NCBI GenBank assembly: GCA_023129715.1
Contig: JAGMBO010000031.1
Location: 62,001-126,000, forward strand
Direction of reading: 5' to 3'
DNA from: Candidatus Eiseniibacteriota bacterium
Lineage (GTDB): Bacteria; Eisenbacteria; RBG-16-71-46; CAIMUX01; WJJG01
Length of the DNA: 64,000 nucleotides
The translations under genes and the position numbers were made by a program. Numbering within the stretch: position 1 is the stretch's first letter; each line of letters opens with the position of its first letter. Under the pieces are notes generated by a model. It saw nothing but the letters and a program-made list of their open reading frames with translations, did not search any database and was not told the origin of the DNA. This document shows, piece by piece, positions 17,519-25,696 of this stretch.

Positions 17519-19753
17519 TTAATCACGCGGCCGTGTTTCGTACCACTTTCCCTCCAACTCGAAGACCACGCGCGACCCGAGAGCGAAGATCGCACCTAGC
17601 TGCGGATGGGCCTTGAGCAGCTCGAAGTACTCATCGCCGGCGACCTCGATCAGCCGCGGCCTGGCCTCCGCCGGCCGTCCGAGCTGCGTCCATGTTTCAC
17701 CCTCCAGATGGAAAGTCCGTCCGGCGACGATGCGCACGCGGCTACCCTCGCCGCTGGTCTCTGCCTCGGCGGAGATCATCTCCGCCACCTGCTTGGAGAG
17801 TTCGAAAGCCGCCTGCCCGGTTTTTGCCCGCAAACGTTCCGCCGGCGCCGAAGAGGGCGTCGCCAGAGGGCCTCTACCGGCGTCGGCTGCCCGTAACTCC
17901 CGCGGGACACCGCTCATTGCATCTCCAGCGCTCGCCCACCGCTCTTCGCGGAAGGCATGGTTCTCGTCGACCAGGAAGGAGGTGTAGGGAGAGGCGATCC
18001 CGAAGCGCAGGCCGAGATCCCGAATCTCGTCGACCAGTTCCCGGCTCTCTCCGTAGAGGCGGATCTGGCGCAAGAGCGTGCCGACGCGCCGTGTGGCCCA
18101 CAGTCGTCCGACGAAGGCATTGTTGTTCTCGTCGCGCGGCAGTGTCCCGCCGTACTCGAAGGACCGTCGCCGGCCCTGGCTCCGCCCCGTGAGAGAGATC
18201 TCGATGGTGCCGCTGCCTCGGTAGCGCCCGAAGAGAACGAGCTGACTGCCGCGGAAGAGGTCGGGGATCGCGGATGGCTGCAGATCGTAGACGCGCACGC
18301 CATGGACCCGCAGGTCGAGATCGGTTAGCAGCGGGTGGGCGATCTGATCGTAGAAGCCCGCGATGCGCGTCTGGAGGTCCTCGCTCGGCCGCACATAGGT
18401 CGGAGTGCCGCGGTTCTCGGCGGCGAGCTGATCGAGCAGCACCGCGTTGACGTCATAGCCGACTCCGAAGGGGAAGATCCGCGCCCGATCGGCCGGGAGG
18501 CCTTGCAGGATGCGCCGGGGATCCTGCTCGCCGACCGTCGGAAGCCCGTCGGTGATGAAGACGACGAAGGCGGGGCGCTCCTTCTCGAAGCGAGAACGCA
18601 GGGCCAGGCCGAGAGCGCCGGCAATGTTTGTCCCCCCGACCGCCTCCAGCCGGCGAACGAAGTCGAGCGCGCCATCGAGCTCGCGCCGTTCTGCCGGCTG
18701 CAACCGATCGGCGAAGGGGTTGATCGCGGTCGAGAAGGCGATCACATTGAAACGATCGTCACGATTGAGATTCCGCAGGCAATGGGCCAGCGCCTCGCGC
18801 GCCTGCTCGATCTTGACTCCCTGCATCGACCCCGACTGGTCGATGACGAAGACGACATCCTTGGGCACTACCGGCAGGTCGCCGTCGGCGCCGGCCGAGG
18901 CGAGCAGCATGAAGTAACCATCGTCGCTGCCGTTGGGCCGGTAGGGCACCACGCGAATGTCCATCGCCTCCTCCGCCAGGGAGTAGTAGAGCACCAGATC
19001 GCGATCGGGCTTCGTCCCGCTCTCCTCCCATGTCATCCGCAGGCGGCGGCTGTCGAGGTATTCGATATGTACGTGATGAGTGGGGCAGTAGGCATTGCGG
19101 ATCGGGCGATCGGCCTCCAGGGAGATCTCGACATAGGCGCTCTCGAGCGGCTCGGAGGAGAACTTCTCGGTCGAGAGGGGATAGATGAAGCGATAGAGCC
19201 CGCCCTCACGCTCCACGAGCTGATCGTAGTCGAGCACCACACGCCGGTCCCCCAGACTGGGAAACGGGAAGATGCGCGCGCGAAAAACTTCACGACCAGC
19301 GTATTCGAGCAATGCCGGATCGACGTTTCGGCGAATCAGGTCCTCGTAGATCCGCAGGGCCTCGCTGGCATCCATCGCTTGCGCATGGACGGGTTTTCCA
19401 TCGACGTAGAGCGTGAAGTCGCTGACGGCGGCGCCGTCGGGCACCGGGAAGAGGTACTCGCCTTCGACCGGGCGCGCGTTGGGGTTGCGGAAGACTTGAT
19501 CGATGCGGACGCGTCCAACCTGATTGCGGATTTCGATGTCGACATGGTGATAACGCACGGCGAGTTGAACCGGCGCGGGGAGATCGGGCCGCGGGCGGAC
19601 GACGACGAAGCCGTCGGCAAGAACGGTCGCTGTCGTGAGGAGCAGAGCCGCGACAGTGAGCGCGGCCACGAGGAAAACCCGGGATGAAGCGCCGCGCTCG
19701 GTAGGGACCGAACCTGACCGACGATCTGCGAGAGGATGCCTTCTCCAGTGCAT
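17519..19753 (-). CDS. VIT-domain plus von Willebrand factor A protein
   Basis: 744 residues with an N-terminal signal/anchor (FLVAALTVAALLLTTATVLA). The VIT domain covers about residues 45-185 (DIEIRNQVGRVRIDQVFRNP, EGEYLFPVPDGAAVSDFTLY, YEDLIRRNVDPALLEYAG). The vWA domain follows at about 295-470, with an intact MIDAS (VFVIDQSGSM; FITDGLP; GGTNIAGAL). This order is that of inter-alpha-trypsin-inhibitor heavy-chain-like proteins, which bind metal-dependent ligands outside the cell. A C-terminal part of some 200 residues is not recognised. I start at ATG 19753, six bases after AAAGGAG. The gene is divergent from the macro-domain gene. Confidence 0.9.
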   Translation of the reverse strand: MHWRRHPLADRRSGSVPTERGASSRVFLVAALTVAALLLTTATVLADGFVVVRPRPDLPAPVQLAVRYHHVDIEIRNQVGRVRIDQVFRNPNARPVEGEYLFPVPDGAAVSDFTLYVDGKPVHAQAMDASEALRIYEDLIRRNVDPALLEYAGREVFRARIFPFPSLGDRRVVLDYDQLVEREGGLYRFIYPLSTEKFSSEPLESAYVEISLEADRPIRNAYCPTHHVHIEYLDSRRLRMTWEESGTKPDRDLVLYYSLAEEAMDIRVVPYRPNGSDDGYFMLLASAGADGDLPVVPKDVVFVIDQSGSMQGVKIEQAREALAHCLRNLNRDDRFNVIAFSTAINPFADRLQPAERRELDGALDFVRRLEAVGGTNIAGALGLALRSRFEKERPAFVVFITDGLPTVGEQDPRRILQGLPADRARIFPFGVGYDVNAVLLDQLAAENRGTPTYVRPSEDLQTRIAGFYDQIAHPLLTDLDLRVHGVRVYDLQPSAIPDLFRGSQLVLFGRYRGSGTIEISLTGRSQGRRRSFEYGGTLPRDENNNAFVGRLWATRRVGTLLRQIRLYGESRELVDEIRDLGLRFGIASPYTSFLVDENHAFREERWASAGDAMSGVPRELRAADAGRGPLATPSSAPAERLRAKTGQAAFELSKQVAEMISAEAETSGEGSRVRIVAGRTFHLEGETWTQLGRPAEARPRLIEVAGDEYFELLKAHPQLGAIFALGSRVVFELEGKWYETRPRD

Positions 19754-20412
19754 GATGTGCTCCTTTCCTCGAACACGACCACTGGGCGCCATCGCGAGTC
19801 GGGGCCTTGATTCTGATGCGCCCGTCGATCATTCGGTCGGCTGCTGTGCGCCTGCTCGGCGCCGGCCGCTCACCGGTCATTCACCTGCCGCGCCTGCCGC
19901 GCGCCTGCTGTGCGCCTGCTGTGCGCCTGCTGTGCGCCTGCCGTGCGCCTGCTGTGCACCTGCCGTGCGCCTGCTGCGGGCCTGTCGCGTGCGTGCTGTG
20001 CGTCTGCCGTGCGCCTGCTGCGCGCCTGCCGTGCGGTTGCCACCCACTTCCAGAATCATTGGCCCTACATCGCCGGGTTGGGTGGTATTCCCAGAACCGG
20101 CCCCGCGGGCAATCCTCCGGCGCGGGGCGAGCCGTGGAGCTGCCTGCCCACGAGAGGGAGGGGAATGGGCATCAGACTGCTGTGGCGGCAGTTGGCCTAT
20201 TCGGTGGTGTGGCCCGGGCGCGGCGCCCTCGGCGCCCTTGGCGCCCTGCCAGGCACGGACGCTGTACTTCTACGGGGCAGGCCCGGTATGATCACGGTGT
20301 GCAGCGGTCTGGTGAAACCGCTGCCTCACGCCACGCCAGGGAAGGCGGCAGCGGTGCCAGGGAAGGCGACCGGTTTGTTGGCATCACCACGCATTCCCAG
20401 ATCGAGGCGTAC
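19754..20412. other. Long spacer containing the 11-bp minisatellite
   Basis: About 660 bases between divergent genes. Apart from the minisatellite, no gene, hairpin or clear promoter was recognised. The open frame that crosses it on the plus strand in phase with the macro gene has no start signal and a repeat-derived Cys-rich composition. Confidence 0.5.
19890..20043. repeat. 11-bp minisatellite, about 14 units
   Basis: Fourteen consecutive 11-base units of the type GCGCCTGC[TC]GT run from 19890. They are near-perfect for the first eight units and more degenerate at the right end. The array lies in the spacer between the divergent VIT/vWA and macro-domain genes. As 11 is not a multiple of three, all frames read through it as Cys/Arg/Ala-rich nonsense. 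Confidence 0.9.
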
Positions 20413-21867
20413 ATGGCCGTGGACGTGAGCACACTCGCCTTCGCCACCGGCGTCATTGCCGGGATGATCTATTACATGAACGGCTGGGGGCCGCTTCCCG
20501 GCCTGCGCGGCGGCAATCCGTTCCATGCCACCCGCGGGTTGGCGACACTGCTCGGGGCGGCCGCGATCAGTTTGCTGCTCGATCGCTTCCTCTATCACAC
20601 CCCCGGCTTCGCCTATTTCACCGGCTATCTCGTCGGCGCGGTCTGCGGTTGGTTCGGACTGCTCGTCATGAGCGCCGGCTTCTACATCATCTGGCGCCTG
20701 GGAACCCGCCGGTCCTCCGCGGGGCCGATATCCGCGATCGCCCTCGCCTGCCACGCCATCCTCGAGGCGTTCTCTCTGTCGACAGCCGATGAGTCGCTCT
20801 CGGTTCCGGCAGCGGGCCAGAGGGGGGCGTCGATCAACGGTCAAGGCCGGTCGCGCAATGGGCTCCACGAGCTCCATGAACGTCTCAAGCGAGAGGACCC
20901 CGCCGCCTATTTGGAACTCGAACGGTTACGGATGGATGGCGATCAGCGCGCTCTGGAGTTGCAGCGCGGAGAGCTGGAGCGCATATGGCAAGAGGTTGTC
21001 CGGGCCCGCGAGGATCCGGTGCGGGCGGCAGAGGAGATGATCCGCTTCAAAGAGGAGTCGATGCAGTCCCTGCGCGACGAGCTCGCCAAGGCCCGGCGGT
21101 TCTACAACCGCGATCAGGACAAGCTGCAGGCTGCCCTGGCGGAATACGATCAACTGCTCGCCAACCAGGAAAGTGTGCATAGCGAGTTGCGGGCGTTGTT
21201 GCTGGACGCCGAGCGGGGGCAGGTGCCGCCCGACGACCTGCTGCGGGTGGTGACCTTCCAGAAGATCGGCCAGTACGAGGATGCCGGTCTGACCCTCGGC
21301 ACATTGGCCGTGGGGGAGGGCCAGATCCTCGTGCGCCAGGGGGCGGTCACCGGGGTCGTTGCCGACGTGCTGGTCAGCTCGGATGACAACTATTTGACGA
21401 TGAGCAGTGGATCCGCCCGTTGCATCCGCGAACAAGGCGGAGAGGAGATTTATGAAGAGGCGCGCTGCCGCATTCCGATGCGCCGCGGGGATGTTGCCAT
21501 CACCGGGCCGGGCACGCTCCCCGCGCGGCGGATCTTTCACGCCGTGGTCCTCGATTTGGACGCCCGCGAAGGACCAAGCGAGGAATGCATTCGTGAGGTC
21601 GTGCGCAATGCGATGCACAAGGCGCGGGAGCTGGGTTACCGGCGCCTCGCCTTTCCCCTCCTGGGGGCCGGGGCGGCGGGGTTTCCCGCGGTAGCCGCAT
21701 TCCACGCGATGTTCACCCAGTTCTGCGAGGAGCTCTCCCGGCAGGAGAGCAGCATTCGCGAGGTGGTCATCTGTCTCGAGGGACGACTTGCCGAGATGGT
21801 CGATGTGCCGGGGATGATCGCCGGGGCGGAAGAGAGCCTGCGCTACGGGTTCCAGCTGCAGCGCTAG
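20413..21867 (+). CDS. Membrane-anchored coiled-coil macro-domain protein
   Basis: 484 residues. Three or four hydrophobic segments lie at about 4-22, 44-62, 66-94 and 102-120. A charged helical stalk (about 150-275, e.g. RFKEESMQSLRDELAKARRF) leads to a C-terminal macro domain (about 300-470). Macro features are LVRQGAVTGVVADVLVSSDD, a GSARCIREQGG loop, GDVAITGPGTLPARRIFHAV and RLAFPLLGAGAAGFP. Macro domains bind ADP-ribose or remove it from targets. The first loop reads VSSDDNYLTM where catalytic MacroD enzymes carry an N-rich motif (NAAN), so binding without hydrolysis is possible. ATG 20413 has GAGG five bases upstream. It shares its stop bases CTAG with the converging anti-sigma gene. 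Confidence 0.78.
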   Translation: MAVDVSTLAFATGVIAGMIYYMNGWGPLPGLRGGNPFHATRGLATLLGAAAISLLLDRFLYHTPGFAYFTGYLVGAVCGWFGLLVMSAGFYIIWRLGTRRSSAGPISAIALACHAILEAFSLSTADESLSVPAAGQRGASINGQGRSRNGLHELHERLKREDPAAYLELERLRMDGDQRALELQRGELERIWQEVVRAREDPVRAAEEMIRFKEESMQSLRDELAKARRFYNRDQDKLQAALAEYDQLLANQESVHSELRALLLDAERGQVPPDDLLRVVTFQKIGQYEDAGLTLGTLAVGEGQILVRQGAVTGVVADVLVSSDDNYLTMSSGSARCIREQGGEEIYEEARCRIPMRRGDVAITGPGTLPARRIFHAVVLDLDAREGPSEECIREVVRNAMHKARELGYRRLAFPLLGAGAAGFPAVAAFHAMFTQFCEELSRQESSIREVVICLEGRLAEMVDVPGMIAGAEESLRYGFQLQR

Positions 21868-23576
21868 CGGCCATCGATCAAGTCGCGGTGTCGGTCGTGA
21901 CCGGCGATCCACTCGCGGAGCTGATCGATGCGCACCACCATCCGGCCGCGCGCCTCCGCCGCTAGCTGCGCCCCCGGCGTGACCCGCGCCATCCGCTTCG
22001 CCGTTTCGTCGACGCCGGCCTCATCGTCCCGATCGTCACGGCGGTCGTCACGGGTGACCGTGTCCAACTCGATGGCTTGCTCATAGGCGCCGAGCGCATT
22101 CTCGGCAAAGAGCAAGGTCTCTCCTTCCTCGCCGGCGGACAGGCTGATCGGTCGATCGCCGCGCTCATCCGGAACGCCCTTTTCCTCGGGCGCCTGCCAG
22201 AGGTCGAACCAGGCGTTGCCGAGCACGGCCCAGAGCTCCGCCAGCTCCGCGGCGCCGGGGGGGTGCGCTTGGATGAGGTCGTGGGCGCGCGCCGCCAACG
22301 CGCGGCGATCCTCCGGGGGGGATTCTGCTGCGCCGGCGGCAGCGACGAATTCGCGCAGGCGGACCCAGGCGGCCTGGCCTTCAGCCGGAAGGGGTGCGGT
22401 TTCACTGTCGGCCGCACTGAACACCGCCGTGTAGGGCGCCTCCTCGGCCAGGACTTCCCGCCGGGACGCGCCGGCCATGGGCTCCGCGCGCATCTTGGCC
22501 GCCACCGGTAACGGAGCGCTCGTCTCGTCTCTGGCGTTCCATTCCCCGGGTGCAGTCCCCCGCTCACCGGGCCGATCGGAGAGCGGGATTGTGCCCACGG
22601 CCCGCTCCAGCGCCTCATCGCGGGCTTCACGCGCCGCGTCTCCGCGCAGGAATTCGAGGTCCTCGCCCTCTTCCACTGCCGGAGGTGTCGCCGGGCGCGC
22701 GCGTTCGGTGGCCGGTGCAGTTCCCCAGCCCGCGTCACGTAGTGAGGATGCGAGTTTGTCGGAGGTGGGGGCGACACCCTCGCCTCCGCCCGGCGCGGCA
22801 GTTCCGCTGACGACCGGCGCGACCTGCTCCTCAGCATGTTTCGCCCTGGCGGTCACCTGGGCAGGTGCCTCACTCGTCATGGACTCGATGTCCGTGACGT
22901 AGCCGTCGGGCTGCGAGGTTTCGGGTCGTAGAGCGTCGGGCCGGCTCGATCTCATCGGGGTGGGCCGGCCGGGAGGCGCGATCTGATCAAGGGCGGTTTG
23001 GGGCAGATCGGGTTGGCGACCGATCAGCATGATCGTGACCACTGCCGCCAAGGCGACGGCGCTCCCGGCGCCGAGCCAGCGCCAGCGCGGGGTGGTCGGG
23101 GCCAACGCCTCGCGCAGCGCTCGCCAGAACCCGGGCCGTGCGGCGCTCTCGGCGCGTGCACGAGTCGGGTCGCTGGTGGGCGCTCGCTGGTGGGCGCCGG
23201 CCCGCTGCAGATCCTCTTCCAGCGGTGCCCCGGCGATCTCCGCGGGTGAGGCGTAGTGGGGCACGCCCTGCTCGCGCTCGATCTCCGCCCGCCGCAGACG
23301 CTCGGCTGCCGCGAGGTCATAGCGGCGGTTGAGCGACTCGCGCAGGCGGGCGAGATCGGCATCATTCGTACTGTCGGCGTCATCCGACCCGGGTCCGCCG
23401 GGCGTGCGAGAGGCATCCAGCACGAGCTGGTCGGCGGTCTCGCAAGCCGCCAGGGCCAGCCGGCAGGGTTCACAGGCGGCGAGGTGTTCCTCGATTCGTG
23501 TGCGCTCGCCGGCCTCGAGTTCACCGTCGTGATAGCGGGCCACGTGCGCCCGAACCCATCGACATGGCTCGTTCAT
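21864..23576 (-). CDS. Anti-sigma factor with zinc-finger domain, long periplasmic part
   Basis: 570 residues. The N-terminus has the anti-sigma zinc finger (His...EEHLAACEPCRLAL, HxxxCxxC). A low-complexity linker leads to one TM at about 170-190 (WLGAGSAVALAAVVTIMLIG). The remainder, unusually long and rich in Pro/Ala/Glu, ends in a helical, TPR-like segment (ELAELWAVLGNAWFDLWQAP) near residue 450. The start overlaps the sigma-factor stop (ATGA at 23573-23576), so the two are translationally coupled. It presumably holds the sigma factor at the membrane until an envelope signal is sensed. The 3' end overlaps the macro-domain gene by four bases. Confidence 0.85.
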   Translation of the reverse strand: MNEPCRWVRAHVARYHDGELEAGERTRIEEHLAACEPCRLALAACETADQLVLDASRTPGGPGSDDADSTNDADLARLRESLNRRYDLAAAERLRRAEIEREQGVPHYASPAEIAGAPLEEDLQRAGAHQRAPTSDPTRARAESAARPGFWRALREALAPTTPRWRWLGAGSAVALAAVVTIMLIGRQPDLPQTALDQIAPPGRPTPMRSSRPDALRPETSQPDGYVTDIESMTSEAPAQVTARAKHAEEQVAPVVSGTAAPGGGEGVAPTSDKLASSLRDAGWGTAPATERARPATPPAVEEGEDLEFLRGDAAREARDEALERAVGTIPLSDRPGERGTAPGEWNARDETSAPLPVAAKMRAEPMAGASRREVLAEEAPYTAVFSAADSETAPLPAEGQAAWVRLREFVAAAGAAESPPEDRRALAARAHDLIQAHPPGAAELAELWAVLGNAWFDLWQAPEEKGVPDERGDRPISLSAGEEGETLLFAENALGAYEQAIELDTVTRDDRRDDRDDEAGVDETAKRMARVTPGAQLAAEARGRMVVRIDQLREWIAGHDRHRDLIDGR

Positions 23577-24229
23577 GGCGCCTCCTCCGCTGTTCGCTCG
23601 GTCGCCGCGACGTCCGCCGGCTGCTCGCCGCGGCGGGCTGGTCCCATCCGCAACGCCGCCTGAAGCTGCCGGCGACCCCGATTGAGCCGCGACATCACCG
23701 TGCCCATCGGAACCCCTAGGGCGCCGGCGATCTCCTTGTAGCTCATTTCACCGATCAAGCGCATCTCCACCACCACGCGTTGCTCCAGCGGCAGCTTGGC
23801 GATGGCCGCGCGGGTGGCCGCGAGCAGGCGCTGGTGTTCGAGGGCCTCCAGCGGCCGCCGGTCGGCAAGCCATTCGCCTTCATAACTCTCTTGCTCTCCG
23901 CCGGCCGGGGTCTCGTCGAGCGAGAGCGTTGGTGTCCGGCGGGTGCGCCGCAGGTGGTTGCGGGCCAGGTTACTGCCGATCCGCAGCAGCCAGGGACCGA
24001 AGGGTCGCGTCGAATCGAACCGATGCAGGAAGCGATAGACGCGCAGGAAGGTCTCCTGCAAGAGATCCTCGGTATCCTGGGGGTTGCGCACCATCGCCCG
24101 CAGCATGCGTCTCAGAGGCGCATGGTAGCGGCACATCAGCGCATCGAAACCCCGCGGATCCCCCGCGAGCGCCTGGGCGACCCAGGCGGCTTCCTCGCTG
24201 CGCTCCTCCTGTGGGCGACTCTCGGCCAC
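23573..24229 (-). CDS. ECF-type RNA polymerase sigma factor
   Basis: 218 residues. Region 2 reads YHAPLRRMLRAMVRNPQDTE and DLLQETFLRVYRFLHRFD with RPFGPWLLRIGSNLARNHLR. Region 4 reads LPLEQRVVVEMRLIGEMSYK followed by EIAGALGVPMGTVMSRLNRG, a complete -35 recognition helix-turn-helix. The start is GTG 24229; the Shine-Dalgarno is weak (GAGAGG lies 16 bases away). It is followed by its anti-sigma factor with an ATGA overlap. Target promoters cannot be named. The divergent gene encodes a periplasmic methionine sulfoxide reductase, so oxidative envelope stress is a reasonable guess. Confidence 0.93.
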   Translation of the reverse strand: MAESRPQEERSEEAAWVAQALAGDPRGFDALMCRYHAPLRRMLRAMVRNPQDTEDLLQETFLRVYRFLHRFDSTRPFGPWLLRIGSNLARNHLRRTRRTPTLSLDETPAGGEQESYEGEWLADRRPLEALEHQRLLAATRAAIAKLPLEQRVVVEMRLIGEMSYKEIAGALGVPMGTVMSRLNRGRRQLQAALRMGPARRGEQPADVAATERTAEEAP

Positions 24230-24358
24230 GATGTTGCTCGCGCGACCTCTCGTTCCGGGCCCACCGGGCGTCCGTCGGTCACTACTCCGATCGGGAGCGC
24301 CCTATTCCGTCGATTCCCGCCGGTCCTATTCTCCCACAATGACGCGGGGGCGCAATTC

Positions 24359-24392
24359 CGGGGAGGGCCCTCTCCAGGAAGGGCCCTCCCCG
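24359..24392. promoter_or_regulatory. Long perfect stem-loop in the sigma/msrBA spacer
   Basis: A 13-bp perfect inverted repeat (CGGGGAGGGCCCT / AGGGCCCTCCCCG) with an 8-base loop. It lies 130 bases from the sigma gene and 186 bases upstream of msrBA. No T-run follows, so it is not a canonical terminator. It may be an operator or a leader structure. The remaining spacer (24230-24578) has no gene. Confidence 0.5.
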
Positions 24393-24578
24393 CCCGGCCG
24401 CCGGCGCGTCGCCAGGATCCGGGCGACCCCGGGCCGGCATCCCGGGATCGCCTTGGGGCACGCACCGGACTCCATCCCGTGGGTCCGGAACATCCTTTCG
24501 CGTAGAGGGTTCGAGGCAGACGGCGCCGACCCTCGGACGAATCGTGGCTCCTCGACGAGGGGAACCAGGAAGGGCAAC

Positions 24579-25664
24579 ATGCAACACATTGTGCACACTA
24601 TTCTTCGTGATCCCCTGACGCGGGGATGTCTAGGCCTGGCCGTCCTCCTGCTTCTCGCCGGGGGAGTCTTGGCCCGCGGGGGCTCGGCTGGGTATGCCGC
24701 GTCCGACAATGACACCATGGAGAGCACGATGACCCATCCGCAGTATTCGAGATCCGGGTACGACATCACTCCGTTGACCGATGCCGAGATCGCGGCGATC
24801 GCGAAGACCCTTACTCCCGAGCAGGCTCGCATCACCCAGCAGGCCGGGACTGAGCCGCCCCACTGCGGGGTCTTCACCGACGTCATGGAGCCGGGCATCT
24901 ATGTCTCGGTGGTTGGCGGTCTGCCGCTCTTCCGCTCGACGGGGAAGTTCGTCTCGAAGAGTGGCTGGGCCAGTTTCTTCGAGCCCATCGACCCCGAGCA
25001 CATCATCGAGCGCGAGGATCGTAGCCACGGCATGGTGCGCACCGAGATCCTCGATGCCCGCTCAGGTGCCCATCTCGGACATGTCTTCAACGACGGCCCG
25101 CCCCCGACCGGAAAGCGATACTGCATCAACTCGGTGGCCCTGACGTTCATCCCTGAGGGTGAGCCGCTTCCGCCGGAGTCACAGCCGGCAGCCGCCGAAA
25201 CCGCCTACTTCGCGGGTGGGTGCTTCTGGGGCATCGAGAAGTCCTTCTCGCAGATCCCCGGCGTCATCGATGTCGTCTCAGGTTATCAGGGCGGCAAGGT
25301 TGCCTCGCCCAGCTACGCGGAGATATGCCGCGGCGGGACCGGACACGCCGAGACGGTCAAGGTCGTCTTCGATCCGCAGCGCGTCAGCTACGGGGGCCTC
25401 CTGGCAGCTTTCTTCGGGATGCACGATCCCACCTCGCGCAACCGCCAGGGTCTCGATGTAGGCAGCCAGTATCGCTCGGTGATCTTCACGACCTCCGCGG
25501 CGCAGGCGCGGGCGGTGCATGTCTACATCGCTCAACTCGAAGCCTCCGACCGCTACGAAGGTCGCAAGATCGTCACCGAGGTGCGATCGGCGCCGGAGTT
25601 CTATTCCGCCGAGGAGTACCATCAGGACTACCTTGCGAAGCAGGGAGGGGCGTGCGGACTCTAG
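24579..25664 (+). CDS. msrBA: Exported MsrB-MsrA fusion, methionine sulfoxide reductase
   Basis: 361 residues. A signal/anchor segment (CLGLAVLLLLAGGVLA) directs export. MsrB comes first: KSGWASFFEP, HLGHVFNDGPPPTGKRYCIN with the catalytic Cys182. MsrA follows: YFAGGCFWGIEKSF with catalytic Cys215, GYQGGKVASPSYAEIC and GHAETVKVVFDP. The two reduce R- and S-methionine sulfoxide in envelope proteins. Unusually, both zinc CxxC pairs typical of MsrB are gone (GIYVSVVGG and ARSGAHLGHVF instead of Cys-containing versions). The B-A order is the less common one. The start is set by AGGAAGG five bases before ATG 24579. Confidence 0.93.
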   Translation: MQHIVHTILRDPLTRGCLGLAVLLLLAGGVLARGGSAGYAASDNDTMESTMTHPQYSRSGYDITPLTDAEIAAIAKTLTPEQARITQQAGTEPPHCGVFTDVMEPGIYVSVVGGLPLFRSTGKFVSKSGWASFFEPIDPEHIIEREDRSHGMVRTEILDARSGAHLGHVFNDGPPPTGKRYCINSVALTFIPEGEPLPPESQPAAAETAYFAGGCFWGIEKSFSQIPGVIDVVSGYQGGKVASPSYAEICRGGTGHAETVKVVFDPQRVSYGGLLAAFFGMHDPTSRNRQGLDVGSQYRSVIFTTSAAQARAVHVYIAQLEASDRYEGRKIVTEVRSAPEFYSAEEYHQDYLAKQGGACGL

Positions 25665-25696
25665 TCGATGGCGCATGATCCTCGGCCGACAGCCCC

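Noticed and set aside
19807-20412. N-terminal extension of the macro-domain frame, very Cys-rich
   Set aside because: It is a translation of the 11-bp minisatellite, without start signal; true start taken as 20413.
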